This document shows, piece after piece, positions 1-5,052 of a stretch of 5,052 bases of DNA. The stretch comes from an uncultured Campylobacter sp. Its GTDB lineage: Bacteria > Campylobacterota > Campylobacteria > Campylobacterales > Campylobacteraceae. The position numbers and the translations under genes are program-made. Within the stretch, counting starts at the first letter, position 1; every line of letters begins with the position of its first letter. The notes beneath the pieces were generated by a model. That model was not told the DNA's origin. It made no database searches and saw nothing but the letters and a program-made list of their open reading frames with translations. Location: NCBI RefSeq assembly GCF_937997465.1, contig NZ_CALKTQ010000255.1, positions 1 through 5,052 of the forward strand, written 5' to 3'.

Positions 1-17
1 CTATAAAGAAACTTTTT

Positions 18-56
18 GGGAAGTGAAGCCGCGAGCTTTACTCCCGCGTCCTTTTT
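18..56 (+). other. Imperfect hairpin with downstream T-run (weak terminator candidate)
   Basis: Bases 18-29 can pair with 35-45 as an 11-bp stem (one bulged A at 22, one G-T pair) around a CGCGA loop. Six bases later comes a run of five T (52-56). This could be an intrinsic terminator for a gene lying to the left of the window, but the gap between stem and T-run is longer than ideal. A reading frame is open on the + strand from the window edge to a TGA at 95-97. It could be the tail of an upstream gene or chance, and I do not call it as a gene. Confidence 0.3.
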
Positions 57-221
57 CAAAACTCCGCTTTAACACAAATTTCATCTATCTATTTTGATAA
101 TTCAAAAACTCAAAATTTATTACTTAATACGCATAAAAATACAAAAGCTTCACGCCTAAAGTTCCATATTTTGTAGCTGATATTTCATAAAATATTAAGT
201 TTTATTTTTATACTTATTCTA

Positions 222-227
222 TATAAT
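222..227 (+). promoter_or_regulatory. Sigma-70-type -10 box for the large surface-protein gene
   Basis: A perfect TATAAT lies within a very AT-rich stretch, with T-rich DNA immediately upstream (about 198-220) and no TTGACA-like -35. That matches what is known of vegetative promoters in Campylobacter, which rely on a -10 box preceded by periodic T-tracts. Transcription would start near 234, giving a leader of about 50 bases before the ATG at 286. No operator or riboswitch is evident between them. Confidence 0.6.
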
Positions 228-273
228 AATAAAATTTTAAATATTCCACACGTATATTTAAAAAATACAATTT

Positions 274-278
274 AAAGG
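274..278 (+). promoter_or_regulatory. Ribosome binding site that fixes the start at 286
   Basis: AAAGG at 274-278 sits seven bases before the ATG at 286-288. The alternative in-frame GTG at 280-282 is only one base from this site, too close for initiation, so the protein starts at the ATG and reads MSLTKSQ. That N-terminus also fits how DUF4214-type Campylobacter surface proteins usually begin. Confidence 0.75.
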
Positions 279-285
279 TGTGAAA

Positions 286-3200
286 ATGTCTTTAACCAAG
301 TCACAAATTTCAGGACTTTATGTTGCCTTATTTGGCAGATCTAGCGAAGGCGCAGGTAATGAAGCCTGGCTAAAATCGGCAAACGCTAAAAATTTAAATT
401 TATCCAACGTTGCAAATTTTATGTTGGATACGACGGCGTCGAAGGAATTTTTCGGCAAAAGCCTGGAGAGCAACGAAAATTTCATCAAGCATATTTATGC
501 AACATTGTTAAACAAGGATGAAAATACCGATATCGGTGGAAAAGCAGGCTGGATAAACATGCTAAATAATACAAACGACAGAGGACAGGTCGTAAGCGAA
601 ATTTTAAAAGCAGCGCTAAATCCGGTCCATGCGCAAAGCTCGGATACTGCCACCAGAGACGCACATAAAACGCTGATAAACAAAATCATCGCATCAAACG
701 TCGTTGCCGATAGCGTGCAAGACGTACCGGACGGCGATATAAAAACAGCTTTAAATTCTTTTTTAAAAATAAACGACGCCGTAACGGCTACATCCTCCGC
801 TCAGGATATAAAAAACATCATCATAAACAACAAATCAAATTTGACGCTAGATGGCTCAAAACTAGACGAATCGCTAAGCAAAAACGATAAAATAGCCGTA
901 ATATCGCAAGTAACCGGAAAAAGCGAAAGCGAGATAAAAAGTCAATTTCCAAACTACGATAAAGATTATGTCCCTACTCCAGAGCCAAAACCCGACCCTG
1001 ATCCTATCATCGAAAAAACCGACGTTAAGACGTTTTTGGAAAAAGCTGCAAGTATTACCGACGAAAACACATCGTTTATCATAGAAGACGAAGCCGGAAA
1101 TATACAAAATAATATAGTCAAAATCGCCTCAAATTTAAAATACGTCCTATCTATCAAATTTAGCGGCAGCTTTACGCTAGACGCCAGCAAAGCTACTACG
1201 ACGCTACTAAATAAAATTTCCGAAGGTAAAATTTGGCTGCAAAGTGCAACGAGCGATCATCTAAATTTGATACAAAGCAGTTCGGTAGAGAAATTTTTCA
1301 TAGACGATAGTAAAGATTTTACGTTAGATATCGCTACCTTTATAGCGCTAAAAGACAAAAAAGCAAATGGCGATAAATTTGTAATAAAAGATACTTCGGC
1401 AAATATCGTTAAGCATTTTGAGTATATAAAATCTCACGTAGATAGCATCAAAACCCTAGATAGCACGGATAATGCAAAGATAAATTTCATAAAAGCACAA
1501 TACGACGCCGTAAAAGACGTAGTATCTATGGACGACAAAGATAACGGAGTGTATGAGGTCAATGAGCAAACCGGCAAAGCAGACATGAAACCGATCGACG
1601 TAAAAGACGGCAAGGCCTTTACCTGGGAATACTCAAACGACACGACGGGCGTAACGTATAGGATAGAATTTGGCAAAAGAGACGCTCGGCCTGAGAGCTC
1701 GGATATAAAAGTCGATATGCCGGACGGCAAATTTTATAACGGCGAAAATATGATCAAAGACTACAAGATCAAAGCTTATAAAATTTACGAAAAAGACGGC
1801 TACAAAGTAACCGAAGAATACACGCCTAGCGTCTCAAAAACAGGCGACGTCACTAGAGATAAATTTGACGACAAAGGCGTACTGGAAGAAAAAATATTAG
1901 AAAGAAGCGACGGACAAAAACTCACACTAACCTACGAGGACGGCAAACTAAGCTATGCTAGCAAAACCGATCCAAAATACGCAAATACCGATATAAACTT
2001 CGAGATCAGTAAAGATAGCGAAAATCTGGACTACAAAGGCAAGTTGTATCTAAACGCAAGCTCGCCCGAGCATCTAAGCCCTCTTGCGCCGAATTTCAAC
2101 TACAAAGGCAAAGTCACAGTAACAGATAGCGCGCTAGATACGAAATGGACCGCCGATATCGGAAAAGACGAAGTAGTTTACCGAGCGTACGACGGACGAT
2201 ACTCAGACGACGTAACGCTAGTGTCAAAGGCTGCATATACGGTCAATAGCAGCTATGGAGTCGATACTTTCGATATAGCCCAGACCCTACAAGAAAATGC
2301 AAATTTGAAAAAAATAAGCATCAACACTGACACGAACAATCTATCAAACGGCGCAAAAATGGCGGTACTAGACAATGCTCAAGATAAAATCACGCTTCCA
2401 TCAAACATCACCGAGCTAACAAGAGCGCAAGAGGGCGTAAATCTGCAAAATATCGAGGAAAAACTATCTACGCTCGGAGTCGGTAAGGCACAGTACTTCT
2501 TGCAAAACGTAGGAGAAAATAAATTTAATGCCTATATGGCGCTAAATACCGACGGCGTAGAGGGCTATCAAAAGGATAGTGATACCTTGATAGAGGTAAA
2601 AGATGTCGAATCTAGAAGCTACTTTACAGAGATAAAAGAAGGCGCAACTTCGATTTATAAGAAATTAACGCCTGATTTTACCGTTCCTAATCCGTCTAGC
2701 TTCGAAAACGCCATAGCTCAAAACGTAGAAGGCGGTAAGGCCACAAGCTGGGAATACGAAGATATGGCGGCTAAAAAAACATATCGAATCGTTTTTGAAA
2801 AAGCACAAGATGAAAATAGTGGATTTAAATTTGCACAAGGAGTATTTTTTGATAAAAACGAAAAGGTGCTAAATACGACCGGTTGGCAAACTAGAGCAAA
2901 GGTCTACGAGATAGACAAATCTACTCCAAACGTCGAGATCGTAAAAGCCCTAAGCAATAATGAAGGCGGAAGAGTCATCCAAACCGTCACAAAAACCTAC
3001 GACGATTCTAATAAGCTAATAAAGCAGGTATTGCAAGACACTTCGTACAGTCAAAACGACAAAACCGTAGACGTAACCTACGAAAACGAACAGATAAAAT
3101 CGGCTACAATAACAAGCGCAGAATATGCCAATAAAACGGTAAAATTTGACGTTAGCTCAGATAACGACGCTTCGATGCTAACGACAAAATCGCCACTTAC

Positions 3201-3792
3201 GATGGATTTATCTAAGCCCTGGGATCTAAGCCCGTTAAGCGAGGTAACAAAAGGACTTAAAGGTACTGCGACTATAACCGACAAAGCGCTAGATAAAAAA
3301 GCCGTAGCCCATATCGGAGATACGCAAACGACGTTTAAAATCTATGAAAATATAAACTCGGATAAAATAACTCTCATCTCAAAAGCCCAGGGAAATAACG
3401 GATCGTTTTTGAGCAAAGAGGAATTTGACGTCAAAGAAACTATCGCCCAAAATCCGGATCAAAAAGAGATATCGATAGAATCAGGCATAGGTATGATGAA
3501 AATATCAAAAAACGAAAAAATCAAACTACCTGACAATATCGCAAAAATTTCAAAGGCCGCAGACGGCACGGATTCGTCAAATTTGACGGAAAAGCTCGCA
3601 AATTTGAAAAACGGAGAAGGCACTTATTTCTTAGAAAACGTAGGAGCGGATAAATTTAATGCATATCTGGCGCTAAATACAGACGGCGTGGAAGGCTATC
3701 AAGAAGGCAGCGACACTCTAGTCAAAATCTCCGGCGTAGCTTACGGTGCAGGATTTAGCGACGTAGACGGCGGATACACAACGTTAAGCTAA
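286..3792 (+). CDS. DUF4214-domain S-layer-like / type I-secreted surface protein
   Basis: The product has 1168 residues from the ATG at 286. Seen: an N-terminal DUF4214-type region with the two characteristic halves, LYVALFGRSSEGAGNEAW (residues 11-28) and FIKHIYATLLNK...GWINML (66-93). Then come a helical-looking stretch to about 225, a PTPEPKPDPDP linker (230-240), a region with two related motifs FIIEDEAGNI (264) and FVIKDTSANI (365), and two tandem modules (439-774 and 814-1151). There is no cysteine, no N-terminal signal peptide and no membrane segment. The C-terminus is small and hydroxyl-rich (ends GYTTLS). Known: DUF4214 occurs in RTX S-layer proteins and adhesins, including those of C. 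rectus and its relatives, exported by type I secretion through an uncleaved C-terminal signal. Inferred: export by the same route and display on the outer surface, perhaps with the N-terminus anchoring to LPS by analogy with Caulobacter RsaA. Odd: no clear GGxGxDxUx nonapeptides, and no ABC/HlyD/TolC genes nearby. It appears monocistronic, with its own promoter and terminator. Family placement is fairly sure; exact role is not. Confidence 0.8.
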   Translation: MSLTKSQISGLYVALFGRSSEGAGNEAWLKSANAKNLNLSNVANFMLDTTASKEFFGKSLESNENFIKHIYATLLNKDENTDIGGKAGWINMLNNTNDRGQVVSEILKAALNPVHAQSSDTATRDAHKTLINKIIASNVVADSVQDVPDGDIKTALNSFLKINDAVTATSSAQDIKNIIINNKSNLTLDGSKLDESLSKNDKIAVISQVTGKSESEIKSQFPNYDKDYVPTPEPKPDPDPIIEKTDVKTFLEKAASITDENTSFIIEDEAGNIQNNIVKIASNLKYVLSIKFSGSFTLDASKATTTLLNKISEGKIWLQSATSDHLNLIQSSSVEKFFIDDSKDFTLDIATFIALKDKKANGDKFVIKDTSANIVKHFEYIKSHVDSIKTLDSTDNAKINFIKAQYDAVKDVVSMDDKDNGVYEVNEQTGKADMKPIDVKDGKAFTWEYSNDTTGVTYRIEFGKRDARPESSDIKVDMPDGKFYNGENMIKDYKIKAYKIYEKDGYKVTEEYTPSVSKTGDVTRDKFDDKGVLEEKILERSDGQKLTLTYEDGKLSYASKTDPKYANTDINFEISKDSENLDYKGKLYLNASSPEHLSPLAPNFNYKGKVTVTDSALDTKWTADIGKDEVVYRAYDGRYSDDVTLVSKAAYTVNSSYGVDTFDIAQTLQENANLKKISINTDTNNLSNGAKMAVLDNAQDKITLPSNITELTRAQEGVNLQNIEEKLSTLGVGKAQYFLQNVGENKFNAYMALNTDGVEGYQKDSDTLIEVKDVESRSYFTEIKEGATSIYKKLTPDFTVPNPSSFENAIAQNVEGGKATSWEYEDMAAKKTYRIVFEKAQDENSGFKFAQGVFFDKNEKVLNTTGWQTRAKVYEIDKSTPNVEIVKALSNNEGGRVIQTVTKTYDDSNKLIKQVLQDTSYSQNDKTVDVTYENEQIKSATITSAEYANKTVKFDVSSDNDASMLTTKSPLTMDLSKPWDLSPLSEVTKGLKGTATITDKALDKKAVAHIGDTQTTFKIYENINSDKITLISKAQGNNGSFLSKEEFDVKETIAQNPDQKEISIESGIGMMKISKNEKIKLPDNIAKISKAADGTDSSNLTEKLANLKNGEGTYFLENVGADKFNAYLALNTDGVEGYQEGSDTLVKISGVAYGAGFSDVDGGYTTLS
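1600..2607 (+). repeat. Internal tandem module, copy A (residues 439-774)
   Basis: This is the first copy of a module of about 336 residues in the large surface protein. It opens with VKDGKAFTWEY and continues with TYRIEF, an RHS/YD-like strand pair (FDDKG...LTYEDGKL, from about 526), LSPL...KGKVTVTDSALD (from 597) and DDVTLVSKA. It ends with YFLQNVG followed by KFNAYMALNTDGVEGYQ (746-762) and SDTLIEV. Copy B shows the same order of landmarks with moderate protein similarity, so this is an old duplication and not a recent DNA repeat. The predicted character is beta-rich. Function is unknown. Confidence 0.8.
2725..3738 (+). repeat. Internal tandem module, copy B (residues 814-1151)
   Basis: This is the second copy of the module, about 338 residues, ending 17 residues before the stop codon. 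Matching landmarks are VEGGKATSWEY, TYRIVF, the YD-like TYDDSNKL...VTYENEQI (from about 904), LSPL...KGTATITDKALD (from 981), DKITLISKA and YFLENVG. It closes with KFNAYLALNTDGVEGYQ (1123-1139) and SDTLVKI. Because it abuts the C-terminus, its last part may overlap the type I secretion signal, whereas the homologous end of copy A is buried inside the protein. Confidence 0.8.
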
Positions 3793-3806
3793 ACTTAAAA
3801 CTAAAA

Positions 3807-3830
3807 GGGGCTAAATTTGGCCCCGTTTTT
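3807..3830 (+). terminator. Intrinsic terminator of the large surface-protein gene
   Basis: A GGGGC/GCCCC stem (3807-3811 with 3820-3824) around an 8-base loop is followed by G and five T (3826-3830), starting 14 bases after the TAA stop. Four A before the stem and a TTTT-containing flank on the opposite strand mean it may also stop leftward transcription weakly. Confidence 0.85.
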
Positions 3831-4183
3831 ATTACTCTTTAAATTTATAAGCTTTTAATTTTGAATTAACCGTTATAAATGCGAAAAATATACCGAGCTT
3901 TTACCGTCTAAATTTAGCTGGATTTTAGGATGCGGCAACACGGTTAAAAGTTAAATTTACTTGCTTACATAAAATCTAAATTTAAAAATATCGAGCAAAT
4001 TTAACGCATACGAGTTTTTTGTTTTTTTTGCAAAATAGCCCGTTTGCACCGTTTGAGCTTATTTGGGATTTTACCGTACCAGGCGTTATTTTGCCGTTAC
4101 TGCAAGTTAAATTTATACGCAAACTGAAATCAGGCAAAAAAGAGGGGGAGTACAAACTATGCCGCCGTTGCTGCATCAAGTAT
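3831..4183. other. Gene-free convergent intergenic spacer
   Basis: These roughly 350 bases lie between the two facing terminators. I see no convincing gene, tRNA or promoter. The open frames on either strand (about 4019-4234 + and 3982-4212 -) lack ribosome binding sites, run into the fldA terminator hairpin and give low-complexity, unrecognised peptides. The spacer is AT-rich and carries repeated AAATTTA-type words (for example near 3841, 3910, 3953, 3979, 3998 and 4110), which are common in Campylobacter DNA. It also contains an almost pure T tract at 4015-4029. It may hold a decayed gene or a dispersed intergenic repeat, but nothing here proves either. Confidence 0.5.
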
Positions 4184-4217
4184 AAAAAATCCGCCTTGTC
4201 CGTTTTAGGCAAGGCGG
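4184..4217 (-). terminator. Intrinsic terminator of the flavodoxin gene
   Basis: On the minus strand an 8-bp perfect stem, CCGCCTTG with CAAGGCGG (4217-4210 and 4198-4191), is extended by two G-C pairs beyond a bulge. It is followed by A and six T (4189-4184). It begins 8 bases after the TGA stop of the flavodoxin gene, the textbook arrangement for factor-independent termination. Confidence 0.9.
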
Positions 4218-4225
4218 CAAGAAAA

Positions 4226-4717
4226 TCAGAATAAATTTAAGATAGTAGGCTTATTTTCCTCGACCCATTTGTCGATGCGTTTTGCGTAGTTTTCATCGCC
4301 CTTAACGTCAAGCGCGAGGCCGATAAATTTGCCGTTTACAAAAAACGCTGAGTGGTTAAATTTATATCCGTCCACGTCGCTAGCGCCAAAAATTTGCGCA
4401 TCTTTTAGATACGGCAGAAAATCCACGGCGCCGCTAAAAAGCGTCTGCGGGTGATTGGCTTGATTTCCGATAGCTACGATGGCAGCCTTTTTGCCTTTAC
4501 TACCGGCTTTTAAAAGCGGCAGTTTCTCCGCCCAATCAGACTGCAACTCGCCGTCGCCGTAGCTAGGTGCCGCCACGATGATAACGTCAAATTTAGCAAA
4601 ATCCTCCGCCCCAGCGCTCTTTACATCAACTAGCTGTGCTCCTATTTTGCCCGCTAGATACTCGCACGCGCTCTTTGTGTGCCCCTTTGTCGTCGTGTAA
4701 AAAATACCAACGCTCAT
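4226..4717 (-). CDS. fldA: Flavodoxin, FMN electron carrier
   Basis: This 163-residue short-to-medium flavodoxin is a small cytoplasmic FMN protein that shuttles low-potential electrons. In Campylobacter and Helicobacter the donors are the pyruvate and 2-oxoglutarate oxidoreductases, and in C. jejuni complex I is an acceptor. Seen: the first strand and FMN-phosphate loop GIFYTTTKGHT (4-14), the first FMN loop APSYGDGELQSDW (50-62) with Tyr53 where E. coli flavodoxin has its stacking Trp, the second loop GNQANHPQT (84-92), and the family-typical tail DGYKF...GKFIGLALD (116-137) and RIDKWVEE (147-154). Odd: Lys11 in the phosphate loop, and Asn85 and His89 where most flavodoxins have Asp and Tyr. 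This is therefore a divergent form and could be a second, specialised flavodoxin. The start is fixed by AAGGAG six bases upstream. The gene lies 80 bases downstream of oorC with its own promoter and terminator. The fold is certain; the symbol is likely. Confidence 0.9.
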   Translation of the reverse strand: MSVGIFYTTTKGHTKSACEYLAGKIGAQLVDVKSAGAEDFAKFDVIIVAAPSYGDGELQSDWAEKLPLLKAGSKGKKAAIVAIGNQANHPQTLFSGAVDFLPYLKDAQIFGASDVDGYKFNHSAFFVNGKFIGLALDVKGDENYAKRIDKWVEENKPTILNLF

Positions 4718-4723
4718 TTCGTT

Positions 4724-4729
4724 CTCCTT
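4724..4729 (-). promoter_or_regulatory. Ribosome binding site of the flavodoxin gene
   Basis: AAGGAG read on the minus strand lies six bases before the ATG at 4717-4715. It is a strong Shine-Dalgarno sequence and supports that start codon. Confidence 0.85.
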
Positions 4730-4753
4730 AAAATCAAATAAATTAATACCTGA

Positions 4754-4759
4754 ATTATA
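4754..4759 (-). promoter_or_regulatory. Sigma-70-type -10 box for the flavodoxin gene
   Basis: A perfect TATAAT on the minus strand, within GTTATAATTC, lies between oorC and the flavodoxin gene. It would start transcription near 4747 and leave a leader of about 30 bases. No -35 consensus is visible, as is usual in Campylobacter. I see no terminator after oorC, so the flavodoxin gene may be transcribed both from here and by read-through from the oor operon. Confidence 0.65.
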
Positions 4760-4797
4760 ACGAAATGATACTTAATCTATCTTATTTTGTCACTCTT

Positions 4798-5052
4798 TTA
4801 TTTGTCGTTTCCTATGCAAATTTTGGCGTATTTAATTCCAAGCTCATATGCTTTTTCATTTTCAGCATAGACTTTTTTAGGCACTTTTGAGAGCATTACG
4901 CGTTTAACTAGCTCAGTATCTAGGCAGCCGCTCATCTGCACGGCCACTGCGAGCGCGACTACGCTTTGGGTTATTACATTGCCGACCTCGTCTTTGGCGA
5001 TGGAGATGATCGGGATTTCGTAAATTTTCCAGCGCCTTTTGTCCTCGTCGCT
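4798..5052 (-). CDS. oorC: 2-oxoglutarate:acceptor oxidoreductase gamma subunit, C-terminal part
   Basis: Only the last 84 codons are present; the 5' part continues beyond the right edge. The sequence SDEDKRRWKIYEIPIISIAK, then DEVGNVITQSVVALAVAVQM, SGCLD and ending in GIKYAKICIGNDK matches the C-terminal half of the pyruvate/ketoisovalerate oxidoreductase gamma family, specifically OorC of Campylobacter and Helicobacter. This subunit carries no thiamine or Fe-S cofactor. It is part of the OorDABC complex that oxidatively decarboxylates 2-oxoglutarate to succinyl-CoA in the TCA cycle and reduces flavodoxin or ferredoxin. oorC is normally last in oorDABC, which fits its position upstream of an independent promoter. 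The stop is TAA at 4800-4798. A paralogous 2-oxoacid oxidoreductase gamma subunit is possible but less likely. Confidence 0.85.
   Translation of the reverse strand, partial: SDEDKRRWKIYEIPIISIAKDEVGNVITQSVVALAVAVQMSGCLDTELVKRVMLSKVPKKVYAENEKAYELGIKYAKICIGNDK

Noticed and set aside
280..282. GTG as an alternative start of the large gene
   Set aside because: It lies one base after the Shine-Dalgarno sequence; the ATG at 286 has correct spacing.
495..1730. Several minus-strand open frames under the large gene
   Set aside because: They are antisense shadows of a clearly coding frame, with no initiation signals or recognisable families.
1600..3738. Direct repeats as a CRISPR array or recent DNA duplication
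   Set aside because: The repeats are long, coding and diverged, with only a short near-identical segment; there is no spacer-repeat periodicity.
286..3792. Identification as C. fetus SapA or C. rectus Crs
   Set aside because: The N-terminus is DUF4214-like, but the body does not match anything I can recall of those proteins in detail and RTX repeats are not visible, so no gene symbol is given.
4144..4148. G5 tract as a phase-variation switch
   Set aside because: It is too short for Campylobacter poly-G contingency loci and is not in or before a gene.
3982..4212. Open frame of 76 codons on the - strand
   Set aside because: It starts inside the terminator hairpin, has no ribosome binding site and gives an unrecognised peptide; most likely chance.
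4019..4234. Open frame of 71 codons on the + strand
   Set aside because: There is no ribosome binding site or recognisable domain, its start lies within a T tract, and it reads through the flavodoxin terminator hairpin and into the 3' end of that gene.
4745..4790. Fur box upstream of the flavodoxin gene
   Set aside because: The AT-rich segment contains ATCAT/ATAAT words but no convincing 19-bp Fur palindrome.

Overview
The window looks like chromosomal DNA from a Campylobacter-like member of the Campylobacterota, most plausibly one of the oral/hydrogenotrophic group around C. rectus, C. showae, C. curvus and C. concisus. The reasons are the AT-rich intergenic DNA full of AAATTTA words, the heavy use of ATA and CTA codons, promoters with a clear TATAAT but no obvious -35 box, an OorC/flavodoxin pair typical of this lineage, and a DUF4214-type S-layer/RTX-like protein. 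The species assignment is an inference.

Layout: positions 1-285 are a non-coding leader holding an imperfect hairpin near the left edge and a promoter (TATAAT at 222-227). One large gene (286-3792, + strand) encodes a 1168-residue, entirely cysteine-free protein without a Sec signal peptide. It has an N-terminal DUF4214 domain, a Pro/Asp linker, and two diverged tandem copies of a ~337-residue C-terminal module. It is best read as a type I-secreted, S-layer-like surface protein or adhesin, although it lacks visible canonical RTX nonapeptides and no secretion genes lie in the window. A strong intrinsic terminator closes it. A ~350-base gene-free spacer follows (about 3831-4183).

On the minus strand, running towards the big gene, are the 3' end of oorC (4798-5052, cut by the window edge), a well-formed promoter and ribosome binding site, a 163-residue flavodoxin gene (4226-4717) and its intrinsic terminator (4184-4217). 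OorC is a subunit of 2-oxoglutarate:acceptor oxidoreductase. In Campylobacter this enzyme passes low-potential electrons to flavodoxin, which feeds the NuoEF-less complex I, so the two genes belong to one electron-transfer route. The convergent large gene is functionally unrelated.

The points of most interest are the duplicated C-terminal module with a nearly invariant 17-residue signature, the echo of the protein's own C-terminal tail inside the molecule, and the unusual FMN-contact residues of the flavodoxin.
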